Position numbers and translations under genes: made by a program. From Candidatus Poribacteria bacterium (GTDB lineage: Bacteria; Poribacteria; WGA-4E; UBA9662): 58,074 nt of DNA. Shown piece by piece: positions 1 through 8,080 of the stretch. Each line of letters begins with the position of its first letter. The stretch's first letter is position 1. The stretch is taken from assembly GCA_030748495.1 (NCBI GenBank), contig JASMLX010000028.1, forward strand, positions 1 through 58,074, read 5' to 3'. The notes under the pieces were generated by a model. That model was given only the letters and a program-made list of their open reading frames with translations, did no database searches and was not told where the DNA came from.

Positions 1-262
1 GACTTCCTTTTCTACCGTTGAGGGTGATATCAAGACCATCCTCAACAAATCGCTTCTTCAGGCGGTCATTTTTTTTCATACTAATGCTCAGCACGGTTGC
101 AATTTCTTTGTTAGTCGAAGGTGTATTCTGGAATTCACCTTCATCACAGCCAAGCAATATCAACGCATTGAGAATCTTCTGTGATCTGTGCTTACCTTTG
201 GAAGTGAGTCGGCCAAGACTTTTCCGTTCATCTTCTGTAAGTGTCAGGATATATTTCTTCAT
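1..262 (-). CDS. IS630-like transposase, N-terminal part (cut by window edge)
   Basis: An open frame reads from an ATG at 262 off the left edge of the window, giving 87 residues. The start is supported by AGGAG eight bases upstream. The visible part begins MKKYILTLTEDERKSL, continues with a helix-turn-helix (TNKEIATVLSIS) and then KKRFVEDGLDITLNGRKGS. This order (LT-x-EER-x-L, basic stretch, HTH, RFVEEGL-x-x-xL) is the usual N-terminus of IS630/Tc1-mariner-type transposases, where it binds the element's ends. The DDE catalytic domain would lie outside the window, so intactness cannot be judged. The family call rests on remembered family pattern, not a search. Confidence 0.7.
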   Translation of the reverse strand, partial: MKKYILTLTEDERKSLGRLTSKGKHRSQKILNALILLGCDEGEFQNTPSTNKEIATVLSISMKKNDRLKKRFVEDGLDITLNGRKGS

Positions 263-348
263 CTTCAACTCTCCTGGATTGATTATGAAGAAATTATATC
301 ACATCCCATACGACATTATATCCTTGACACGACACTAGGGTAATTTTT

Positions 349-783
349 TTAAACTGGCTCTAAGGATAAAATCTTGGCTACTTTATCGAGTAACATCTTG
401 CGCTCAACTGGTTTAGCGATAAAATCTATTATGCCGACGCTCATTGCGGCTTGAACTATTTTCTTACTTAGACGGGAAGTAACCATGACAATTTCCGTCG
501 AGTCAAAGTCGGAATTCAGCCTGATTTGATGGGCGAATTGTAGGCCGTTAGTTCCTGGCATTTCACAATCAACCAAGACCAAGGACGAACGATGCAACCC
601 CAACTTCAGATAGCCAGCTTGGGCATTTTCTGCTATTGCTACTTGGTAGCCTGCTGTCTTTAATATTTGGGACAAATACCGCCGTTGCGATTCTTGATCG
701 TCTATGACTAAGACGGAAGATTGCTGAGTCTCATCCTCTATATCTCTCAACTGAAGGTCTTTTTCTAAACCTTTCAAAATCAT
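349..783 (-). CDS. Stand-alone response-regulator receiver protein (CheY-like)
   Basis: This 144-residue protein is a single receiver domain (about residues 22-140) after a short N-terminal extension. The acidic pocket is D28-D29 (VLVIDDQ), the phosphoacceptor is D72 (LVLVDCEMPG), the switch threonine is T102 (VMVTSR) and the conserved lysine is K124 (DFIAKPV). All residues needed for phosphotransfer are present, so it should accept phosphate from a histidine kinase. No output domain is attached, so it probably acts by protein-protein contact. No kinase lies nearby. It follows the small gene at 817-1023 by 33 bases on the same strand and may be co-transcribed with it; no clear ribosome binding site precedes its ATG. 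Confidence 0.85.
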   Translation of the reverse strand: MILKGLEKDLQLRDIEDETQQSSVLVIDDQESQRRYLSQILKTAGYQVAIAENAQAGYLKLGLHRSSLVLVDCEMPGTNGLQFAHQIRLNSDFDSTEIVMVTSRLSKKIVQAAMSVGIIDFIAKPVERKMLLDKVAKILSLEPV

Positions 784-816
784 CTGTCGGTGCTGATTGG
801 AAAGTCGATATAGAAT

Positions 817-1023
817 CTAGCCCAAGGTTGTTGAACCAACCAGAAGTGGAGAATACTTCCAAAGATTCTGAATAGCTTCCAAGTTACTCTCTGTTAGTAT
901 TTCATTGTTAAAATCGTTAACAAATGTCTGAATCGCATGATCTAGCCTTTTCGACACCTTTGCATAGATCTGTTTTCGGTAATCCAAATAGAAAGTTTTA
1001 GACTCAAATTTATCTTGACTCAT
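817..1023 (-). CDS. Small hypothetical protein (68 aa) upstream of the receiver gene
   Basis: I do not recognise this protein. It is mostly helical and charged (for example RKQIYAKVSKRLDHAIQTF), with no signal peptide or membrane segment and a more hydrophobic C-terminus. The ATG at 1023 has only a weak GAGTG upstream. Its position 33 bases ahead of the receiver gene on the same strand is the main reason to believe it is real. It could be a truncated partner protein. Confidence 0.4.
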   Translation of the reverse strand: MSQDKFESKTFYLDYRKQIYAKVSKRLDHAIQTFVNDFNNEILTESNLEAIQNLWKYSPLLVGSTTLG

Positions 1024-1311
1024 TTTTCACTCAGAACTCGTTAGGTAGAAAGTTGACACTGAAAGTGTTCATGACCGAAAAAACGGTACCTGACAAGTAA
1101 TAATACCTTACGGGGTGCTAATCTACAGGGTGGTATGATTCAACAACAGGTAGGAGCATGATGTAGCGCCTGATCGACAGCCTAATGGGATGGGTCAATT
1201 TAAACTAGCTCGGCTAACCCAGGTTATGCTGATCCGGCTATAATGCGATGATGGCGGCAGTTCCTTTATACAAATCCCGCCGTTGACCAATATTTCACCT
1301 TCTGTGAACAA

Positions 1312-1330
1312 CTCTCACAGACTGTGAGAG
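1312..1330. repeat. Perfect 9-bp inverted repeat, one-base centre
   Basis: CTCTCACAG and CTGTGAGAG flank a single A. The perfect dyad symmetry would suit a dimeric repressor site or a small hairpin. There is no T-run after it, so it is not a standard intrinsic terminator. It lies 23 bases beyond the stop of the glutaredoxin-like remnant, so it may be a leftover of that gene's 3' end. Confidence 0.5.
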
Positions 1331-1352
1331 CTATAAATAAATGGGACTTGGA

Positions 1353-1595
1353 TTACTTTAGTTTGTTCTGTCCAATAAATATTTGAGGAACGCTTGATAC
1401 TCCAACCGATGACATCACATTTTTAAGTTCTTCAGAACTGAAATCAACAGCTGAATGCAGAAAACCAACAGATTCAGAAGTAAGGAATTCTCGGATTTTC
1501 TCTAGTTTTCCTTCACCTACCACTGTAACGTGATTACTATCGTGGTTGAGTTTTAAAACTGATCGGTTTTCTTGTGGGATGAAAGTTTCTATCGG
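1353..1595 (-). pseudogene. Glutaredoxin/thioredoxin-like remnant without start
   Basis: An 80-codon frame runs from just after an in-frame stop (1596-1598) to a TAA at 1353-1355, with no start codon near its beginning; the first in-frame ATG is about 25 codons before the end. The translation contains KIREFLTSESVGF, VDFSSEELKNVM and GVSSVPQIFIGQNKL. The spacing and the SVPQIFIG cis-proline segment match the C-terminal half of glutaredoxins. The CxxC active-site segment is absent. It is most simply a 5'-truncated gene relic. Confidence 0.45.
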
Positions 1596-1770
1596 CTAAG
1601 GTTTAGCTATCTAGCCGTATCGAGTCTCACGCCTGTGGTGACAGGCAGGAGAAGTGCTCTTCTGCGAACAGTAACTGGCGAAGTGTAGACAAAAAATTGT
1701 AGATCATAGGGAAGGTTATCGTCCCCGAAGTCTCAGTGCGATTGCAAGAACTGTGCAACCGCACCGGTAT

Positions 1771-2466
1771 TTATTGTCGCTGTGGTGTTGGTTGAACCAG
1801 TAATTCCTGTATTTCAATCTCTGGTGGAACCTCAACCAGATGGGTGATCGTTTTGGCCAGATCTTCCGGTGACATCGCATTCGAGTCTCCCGTACCGGAA
1901 CCGAGGATGTCAGTAGAAATCGGCCCAGGACAGAATGTCGTCACTCGCACACCCTGTTGACGCAATTCCAGGCTCATTGATCGACTCAATCCCAGCAAGG
2001 CGTGTTTGCTGGCAACATACGGCCCCATACGGGCGATTCCGCGAATTGCGGCATCAGAAGCGATGTTGATGATTTGTCCCCCATTCGTCTGAAGCATCTT
2101 CCGTGCGGACTCGCGCATAACCACAAACGCGCCAATTACGTTAACTTCGAGGATATCACGTATCTCCTGCGTAGGAGTTTCGATCAGGGATTGCACATGC
2201 GCGATTCCTGCATTGTTCACGACCACGTCCAGGCAGGGGAGAGCGGTAATGTAGTTCGTGACAGCGGATTCGTCACAGACATCCATCGTGACCATTTCGA
2301 ATTCGCCCCCAATTGTGGCCAGGGACGCTCGCGTTTCATCCATGGCAACGGGATCCCGCCCAAGCGCCAGCACGTGCGCTCCCAACCGCAACATCTCCTC
2401 TGCAATCGCTCTACCGAAGCCGCGACTAGCACCAGTGACCAGAACTGTTTTATCCTTTAGTGTCAT
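1771..2466 (-). CDS. Short-chain dehydrogenase/reductase (SDR)
   Basis: A classical 231-residue SDR, a cytosolic NAD(P)-dependent oxidoreductase. The N-terminus carries the TGASRGFG cofactor motif (TGxxxGxG), followed by NNAG (about residue 87), the catalytic serine in INIASDAA and the YVASK catalytic pair. The PGPISTDI segment after the active site is typical. Length is normal for the family. Its ATG overlaps the stop of the upstream epimerase gene by four bases (2463-2466), indicating translational coupling. The substrate cannot be told from sequence; linkage to an epimerase, a Gfo/Idh oxidoreductase and an EamA transporter suggests sugar or polyol metabolism. Confidence 0.9.
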   Translation of the reverse strand: MTLKDKTVLVTGASRGFGRAIAEEMLRLGAHVLALGRDPVAMDETRASLATIGGEFEMVTMDVCDESAVTNYITALPCLDVVVNNAGIAHVQSLIETPTQEIRDILEVNVIGAFVVMRESARKMLQTNGGQIINIASDAAIRGIARMGPYVASKHALLGLSRSMSLELRQQGVRVTTFCPGPISTDILGSGTGDSNAMSPEDLAKTITHLVEVPPEIEIQELLVQPTPQRQ

Positions 2467-3233
2467 TCTGTGCCCTCCATATCGGGAATCTCGGGCCAGT
2501 TGTATTCAGGCTGGTAGCCAAGGTCTTGACAGGTTTGCGCCCAATCAAACCGAGAGTCGCAGCGACCGGCGACGACGTTGTAGGCACTGTACGCTACCTC
2601 TCGCTTTTCCAGTGCTCGTTCGACTGCCTGTGCAACATCACGTGGATCGACATAAACAAACCATGGTTCTTTTGGTGCTTTGGGGGTTGTAGGACCAGGG
2701 TTGAGTCCATCTTCAGCGATAACGCCGGGCCGTAGGTGAATAACACTTAACCCGTATGCCTGATGATAGGCACGCCCGATCTCTTCACCAAGATATTTCG
2801 CCAGAGCGTAAGATAGGTCGCCTTGACCAAACTGAAATGGATCGCCTACGCAATAGGGCAGATCACTATCGGGCGGGGGATTACAGGCGGATATACTGGA
2901 AATGTTAACCAGGCGTTTAACCCCCTGCTGAGCGCACGCTTCGGCAACGTTCCAAGTTCCCTTGACCATCACATCGGCAAACAACCGCAGTGGCTTATCG
3001 AAGCGTTCTCGGACCAGTGCTACTAGATGTACAACGGCATCCTGTCCTTCACAAGCCTTTTCAATATCCATATAAGCTGTAATGTCACCCGGTACGAAGG
3101 GTAGGTCTTGGCGATCCGACGGCAATTCTACCCGATCGGTGAGTGTGAGTTCGTACTTCGGCCGGAGTCGTTCGATAATAAAACCGGCCAGGTAGCCCGC
3201 AGCCCCTGTGATCAGGATTTTCTTGATTGTCAT
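2463..3233 (-). CDS. NAD-dependent epimerase/dehydratase (extended SDR)
   Basis: A 256-residue extended-SDR protein with a Rossmann nucleotide-binding start (ILITGAAGYLAG, GxxGxxG), DAVVHLVALV in place of the usual D-x-VxHLAA strand, serines in VNISSIS and the catalytic YALAK (YxxxK). RPGVIAEDG resembles the LRPxxVYGP segment of nucleotide-sugar epimerases. It is slightly shorter than UDP-galactose-4-epimerases. It lies upstream of the SDR gene with a four-base overlap, so the two are probably translated as a pair. Likely a sugar or nucleotide-sugar oxidoreductase; the exact substrate is unknown. Confidence 0.85.
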   Translation of the reverse strand: MTIKKILITGAAGYLAGFIIERLRPKYELTLTDRVELPSDRQDLPFVPGDITAYMDIEKACEGQDAVVHLVALVRERFDKPLRLFADVMVKGTWNVAEACAQQGVKRLVNISSISACNPPPDSDLPYCVGDPFQFGQGDLSYALAKYLGEEIGRAYHQAYGLSVIHLRPGVIAEDGLNPGPTTPKAPKEPWFVYVDPRDVAQAVERALEKREVAYSAYNVVAGRCDSRFDWAQTCQDLGYQPEYNWPEIPDMEGTE

Positions 3234-3419
3234 GTGAGCTTCACCTCTCAGATGTCCTGTTATGTAGTCGTACTACGGTTTCCCAAATTCGTAGCTTTCA
3301 TTCGACCCGTGTGTCATCAAACGCTTGTGAAATCCATTTGAGGAGCTCACGGCCTAATCCCGAACGAGGTCGTACCGGTATTAGATAGAATTAACATGGC
3401 GTTTCTGTTCTGACGTTCA

Positions 3420-4427
3420 TTACATTAGATCGCTAACCTGGACGAATCTACCGCTCCCACGACTCTTGACCGCCGCCTCTACCAGTGCAAGTGTGTGCAT
3501 TGCATCAGCAAAGTCCGACCGGATCAGCGACCGGTTTCCGGTTTCAATTGCATGTAACCAGGCGCCAATCTTATCCAGACCCAAGCTATTTTCAGCCGGC
3601 ACAGGTTCTTCAAAATCATCTCCATTAAGATAGCCGGTGATTCGCCGGCTACCCATGTGTGCCTGGAGGCGTAGATGAGGACCAATGACCTCGAGATCAA
3701 ATCCCCCTCTTTCGGTACCACAGTGATTGGTATGTGTACCGAAGACGCCGTTATCAAGCTCGTAAGTCATCTGGATCGCGTTTTCGGCATCGAATTCGGT
3801 TCGATCCCCCGCCATATTCTTAACTGCTAGCGCATGTGCTTGCACAGGTTTAGGGTCTCCCGTAACGAAGCGGACACAATCGAGTAGATGAATTGCCTGT
3901 TCAGCGATGGGCCCACCACTGATTTGGTATTGTAAGAACCACGGTGGCATCCGAAAATTGAGGTAATAATCGACGGCACAAACAGTACGGACCAGATGAA
4001 CCACTTCACTGGTAAGCAGATGCCTCAACCTTTCATAGATCGGTGCATATCGAAGTTGAAACCCAACAGCGGCAATCCCCTCAGATTTCTCGATATGTTG
4101 CAAACAAACCTGCCCTTCATGCAGATTTAATGCCGGCGGCTTCTCGATCATCAAGGGGATGCCGTATTCACAAGCTCGCCGCACTGGCTCCAGACGTACC
4201 GGTGGAGGAGTCGTGATAATCACGCCATCTAAGTCGCGATCGAAGAATACATCAAGCTCATCCGTAGCAATTTCTGCGTCGGTTTCCGTTGCCATTTGCT
4301 GCGCGGTTTCCGGGTGAATGTCTTGAACGGCAACAACTTCAGCTCCGTAAGCAACAACAGCTCGCTGATGAGCATGCCCCATTCTACCTGCACCAATAAT
4401 TCCAATCCTTAAGCTACTTCGGTTCAT
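3420..4427 (-). CDS. Gfo/Idh/MocA-family oxidoreductase
   Basis: The N-terminal Rossmann motif is IGIIGAGRMGHAHQ and the family EKP motif appears as MIEKPP. A C-terminal alpha/beta dimerisation domain follows. I place the start at the ATG at 4427 (MNRSSLRIG), which has AAGGAAA a few bases upstream and puts the GxGxxG motif close to the N-terminus; the open frame continues to 4535 but that extension has no domain match. Members oxidise sugars, inositols or related polyols with NAD(P). It belongs to the minus-strand group with the epimerase and SDR, separated from them by about 190 bases. Confidence 0.88.
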   Translation of the reverse strand: MNRSSLRIGIIGAGRMGHAHQRAVVAYGAEVVAVQDIHPETAQQMATETDAEIATDELDVFFDRDLDGVIITTPPPVRLEPVRRACEYGIPLMIEKPPALNLHEGQVCLQHIEKSEGIAAVGFQLRYAPIYERLRHLLTSEVVHLVRTVCAVDYYLNFRMPPWFLQYQISGGPIAEQAIHLLDCVRFVTGDPKPVQAHALAVKNMAGDRTEFDAENAIQMTYELDNGVFGTHTNHCGTERGGFDLEVIGPHLRLQAHMGSRRITGYLNGDDFEEPVPAENSLGLDKIGAWLHAIETGNRSLIRSDFADAMHTLALVEAAVKSRGSGRFVQVSDLM

Positions 4428-4648
4428 TGTCCATTTCCTTGTGACATATATGCGCCTAATACATAAAACACGATTCGTCATATGACCTCGTGAGTAGCTA
4501 CTCACACTATACTTCATTTTCATCGGAGGTCGCAATAAAAATAAGGTACAACAAACGGTAATTTTTACTTGCTAATTCAACGGGTAGGTTTAATATGACC
4601 GGGTTTGAAAAATGGAGCTGTTTATTAGCTCGGTTTAGTTATTCAATT

Positions 4649-5578
4649 TTAACGATTAACAAGGTAGATGCCGACTGCCACCAAGCCAGCACCGGTCAGC
4701 AAGGAAGAGGTAATTCGTTCCTGAAAGAACAGATGGCCGAAAGCCATCCCCCATAGTGGCGTGGTGAAGAACAGGGAGGACAAGCGGCCTGGTGGATACT
4801 GCTTGAGGATTGAAGCCCAAGCGATAAAGCAAAAACCTGCGACGACCGTCCCCTGATAGATTAAGCCTAGACAGGCACTATGCGAAGAGAATTTATAAGC
4901 AGTAGTTCCACCCTCAAAGACCCAACTCAAGATATAGTAGGCGGGAACACCAAAAACCATTTGCCCAAACAAAGTTTGGAACTGGTTCATCGGTTGAGTT
5001 GGCTTATCACTTTGTGGAACCATGAAACGTCTGAGTAGAATGTTGATCGTGGCTAATCCAAGGGAGCTCAGTAAAACCATTCCGTCTCCAACTCGAACAT
5101 CAGTTGATCCAACCTGGCCGCTAAAGATACAGACAACACCAATGAAGGCGGTGATTAATCCGACAGATTTCAACCAATCAAGCCGATCCCCAGTAATAAA
5201 AAAGTGAGACATTAGTGCAACTAGTAGTGGATACGTATTGAGCAGCAATGAAGCACGCCCCACATCAGTCAGCATAGTTCCCCAATTAAAGGCGATGATT
5301 TGTACCACGAAAACGATGCCTAATAGCAACAAACGAAGCAGATGAGCCTTTTGAGGGAGGAAGGGAATTTTGTTCAGAGATGCCCAACTGATAATAACAG
5401 CTAAACCGAGCGTAAATCGGATAGCAGCTACAGCAATCGGCTTGAAGGCCATTAGGCTGAACTTAATAGCAGAAGTGTTGGCGCCCCACATCAAAGCTAA
5501 GAATAGGACGGCCAAGATGATGCGAAGCGGAACTTTAGCCGGTTGGGAAGTCGTCAACCGTCTACTCCCCGGGTGCAA
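4649..5578 (-). CDS. EamA/DMT-family transporter
   Basis: About ten hydrophobic segments in two homologous halves, typical of the drug/metabolite transporter superfamily (EamA repeats). Recognisable segments are ALMWGANTSAIKFSL at the first helix and FFTTPLWGMAFGHLFFQE near the end, the latter a classic second-repeat motif. Length (309 aa) is normal. The first candidate start is TTG at 5578; the true start is uncertain because no convincing ribosome binding site is seen. The transported metabolite cannot be inferred. It lies between the Gfo/Idh gene and the CBM9/DUF5916 gene, all on the minus strand. Confidence 0.85.
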   Translation of the reverse strand: MHPGSRRLTTSQPAKVPLRIILAVLFLALMWGANTSAIKFSLMAFKPIAVAAIRFTLGLAVIISWASLNKIPFLPQKAHLLRLLLLGIVFVVQIIAFNWGTMLTDVGRASLLLNTYPLLVALMSHFFITGDRLDWLKSVGLITAFIGVVCIFSGQVGSTDVRVGDGMVLLSSLGLATINILLRRFMVPQSDKPTQPMNQFQTLFGQMVFGVPAYYILSWVFEGGTTAYKFSSHSACLGLIYQGTVVAGFCFIAWASILKQYPPGRLSSLFFTTPLWGMAFGHLFFQERITSSLLTGAGLVAVGIYLVNR

Positions 5579-5630
5579 TGCTACTGACAGCCTGCAATTG
5601 GAAGGAGAAACCGGGATTCAACAACAAGAT

Positions 5631-7847
5631 TTATCGACTCCACCAATAGGTGAACTTGGTCAGCAGTGTCGATTCCAATGATCTGGTGTTATCGTCTTTA
5701 GGGATAACGGTTTGGTTAAAGACTAAATAGAAGTCACTGCCTGGGCGATAGATCCAGTTCAGCAGACAATTGTAGCTGGAGACATTACTTTCGCTGTTCC
5801 ATTGGGCAAACAGTTTCGCAAACAAGGTCGTTGTCACCGAGTAAACAATTCGAGAAGAAATGATGCTGGCATTAAAGGTACCAGCGGGGAGATCGATTCG
5901 GTTAAATTGGTATTGCGATTCCAGGATGAAGTGCCCGTCTGTTTTGATGTTGACATCAATACCCGTGCCATAGCGAGAACCGCTATAGAATTGCCCCAGA
6001 TTCCCGCCGATACCGCCGGAAATCATCCGGCTTTCAGGCATGTCGATCATGGCTCTAAAATCGGTGAAGTTATACTGTCCTTCTGGAATGATGACCCCCT
6101 CTCGGATCTCGAATGGGTCTGCTAGAACTTCGGTTGCATTCTGAACCTGAAACCCGGACCAACCCCCTTTAGTTAACTCTATTCGTCCACCGAAAGAGAG
6201 GTTACGAGTTGCTAGCTGATTGTCTTGATTTAGGATCAAGTCCACCTCCGGTCCCATCCAAACGCGGCGAATCCCAAACTTGCGAACCCAGGGCGTGAAA
6301 TCTATCTCACCCGTTAACCTGCGGATGCCTTTCTGTCTGACAAAGCCAACTTCAGGGTTGAAATTTTGACTAATATCGGCCACAGATCCATCAATCTGAA
6401 ACAGATCACCTCGCCAACCGGACCCAAGATACCAGGCCTGTCCAGTTTGCTGTTCCGGCTCGTCTGGTGAAGCAGGATCAGCGGTCATAGCCCACATGCC
6501 TCGAACTTGTGTCTTATCGTTGGGTCGATAGGCGAAGTCTAAACCACCTGTGCGGTTGGCAGATTCGCCATTCTGCTTATTAATAGCGATTAAACCGATG
6601 TTAGATCCACTCGAAATATCACGGGTTAGTCGCATGATCGAAAAATTGGTGGCGGGAACGACTAAAGCCTCATCGTGATCCTCTAAACTTCTCTCTGCAG
6701 TCTCATCAAACTTAAGCGTTTGTGCATTTAGAAGGCCGACGCCGTATGGCCCCGATTTGCCGGTGATTTTCCCCCCCGCAAGGATGGGAATAGCGTTTCC
6801 ATCCTCAATGCCGATCCGACGACTGTAAAAGAGCAGCAGAGGAGGCGGACGACGATAACTGGAACGTGGGATACCGACGTCGAATAAGCCGGCCCCCTCT
6901 AAAAAGAAAGGTCGCTTCTCCGGAAAAAAGAGGCTAAATCGTGTTAAGTTTACCTGTTCTTCGTCGGCTTCGACCTGCGCAAAGTCGGTGTTAATCGTCA
7001 GATCGGTGGTTAAGTTGGAGGTAACCCCGTACTTTAGATCTAAGCCGATCTTTCTTTCCATCTCAACATTGCCGTCAATACGACTCAGGCCCGGTAGAAT
7101 ATAAGGTAAAAGTTCCAAATTTCGGCTGGGGCTAATGTTTTCCAAACCGAACAATCGTCCCAGATTCTCGGTTCGATACTTAGCACGTCCTCCATAGGAA
7201 GATGGTACAGGCACCCAGGTTGACTCTTCCTCATTCCGACTTAGTTTGCGTGCCAGATTTATTCCCCAACTCATCTGGTCGCTCTTTTTGAATCGGAGTT
7301 GACTAAAAGGGATGGCAATCTCACAAAGCCACCGATCTTGCTCAATTCGACTACGGCATTCTACCACCACATCCCAATCCCGATTGAAGCTATCGCCACT
7401 ATTGGTAATGGCCGTATCCTGAATTCCACTCAGCGCATTGAACCGAAAAGCGAATCCACTACGCCGATCGTTGTAGGTATCCAGGATCAGAAAAACATTA
7501 TCGTTTTCGTGAAGGTTTCGAGCGTCACGTCGCATTTCATTGGCAACCAATTTCGAAATATCGGTATCGAAACAGGTAAAACCAAAATAGAGATGTTTGT
7601 CATCATACAAAACCCGCACCTCTGTCTCTTGTGTTGACGGTTCTCCCGGATTGGGTTCAACCTGCATAAAATCCCCAACAGGCTGTACAAGTTGCCAATC
7701 CGGCTCATTGAAATAACCGTCAATTTCAACTTTTTCATATGTTCGATGGGCTTCCATCCGATAATCCTGTTCTGCCCGAGCAGCGAAAAGAGCCGGTAAA
7801 GACAATAACAACCAACAGACAGAGTGCCGTAATAAAAGGGATACCAA
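5631..7847 (-). CDS. CBM9-like / DUF5916 outer-membrane beta-barrel protein
   Basis: A 738-residue exported protein. A signal peptide (hydrophobic stretch ending LFAARA) is followed by a CBM9-like domain (about 30-215), recognisable from EIDGYFNEPDWQ, VRVLYDDKHLYFGFTCFD and IPFSQLRF. The rest (about 230-738) is rich in alternating polar/aromatic strands and contains NTDFAQVEADEEQVNLTR followed by FFPEKRPFFLEG, the hallmark of the DUF5916 barrel. It ends in an aromatic C-terminal strand (KFTYWWSR), as expected for Bam-inserted barrels. Related proteins are widespread in Bacteroidetes and marine candidate phyla; the function is unproven, probably carbohydrate-linked outer-membrane transport or binding. 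Confidence 0.85.
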   Translation of the reverse strand: MVSLLLRHSVCWLLLSLPALFAARAEQDYRMEAHRTYEKVEIDGYFNEPDWQLVQPVGDFMQVEPNPGEPSTQETEVRVLYDDKHLYFGFTCFDTDISKLVANEMRRDARNLHENDNVFLILDTYNDRRSGFAFRFNALSGIQDTAITNSGDSFNRDWDVVVECRSRIEQDRWLCEIAIPFSQLRFKKSDQMSWGINLARKLSRNEEESTWVPVPSSYGGRAKYRTENLGRLFGLENISPSRNLELLPYILPGLSRIDGNVEMERKIGLDLKYGVTSNLTTDLTINTDFAQVEADEEQVNLTRFSLFFPEKRPFFLEGAGLFDVGIPRSSYRRPPPLLLFYSRRIGIEDGNAIPILAGGKITGKSGPYGVGLLNAQTLKFDETAERSLEDHDEALVVPATNFSIMRLTRDISSGSNIGLIAINKQNGESANRTGGLDFAYRPNDKTQVRGMWAMTADPASPDEPEQQTGQAWYLGSGWRGDLFQIDGSVADISQNFNPEVGFVRQKGIRRLTGEIDFTPWVRKFGIRRVWMGPEVDLILNQDNQLATRNLSFGGRIELTKGGWSGFQVQNATEVLADPFEIREGVIIPEGQYNFTDFRAMIDMPESRMISGGIGGNLGQFYSGSRYGTGIDVNIKTDGHFILESQYQFNRIDLPAGTFNASIISSRIVYSVTTTLFAKLFAQWNSESNVSSYNCLLNWIYRPGSDFYLVFNQTVIPKDDNTRSLESTLLTKFTYWWSR

Positions 7848-8021
7848 ACTTTCCTCCAGTATTTTCTCAGAGCGTGATGTAAGATAGCAAATTCGACTTA
7901 ACGAGTTCTTAGACAGATGCTGAGACTCAGGGTTTAGCTACGATTCATAATTCTCGAATCCGCGTCCAGACCTACTTGGTAACTACTTACTTGAATGCTT
8001 ACCTCAAACCGGGGTTAATGT

Positions 8022-8072
8022 TATAATTCCATCTAATCTTGATCTGGATGATAATATGAGCTTGATAAGGAG
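8022..8072 (+). promoter_or_regulatory. Candidate -10 box and ribosome binding site for the 8081 gene
   Basis: A TATAAT hexamer at 8022-8027 lies 53 bases before the ATG at 8081, in the divergent intergenic region with the DUF5916 gene. No good -35 is seen at 16-18 bases spacing. AAGGAG at 8067-8072 gives a well-spaced ribosome binding site that fixes the start at 8081. Confidence 0.35.
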
Positions 8073-8080
8073 CAGATTAA

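Larger units (their letters stand above)
1024..1770. other. Long intergenic stretch with remnants only
   Basis: No intact gene is visible in about 750 bases. The stretch holds a perfect short palindrome (1312-1330) and a start-less glutaredoxin-like reading frame on the minus strand (1353-1595), described separately. The rest, including 1600-1770 just beyond the end of the SDR gene, shows nothing I can interpret. Confidence 0.6.

Noticed and set aside
18..338. Plus-strand open frame of 106 codons at the left edge
   Set aside because: It lies opposite the IS630-like transposase frame, which has a ribosome binding site and family motifs. The plus-strand translation has no recognisable features.
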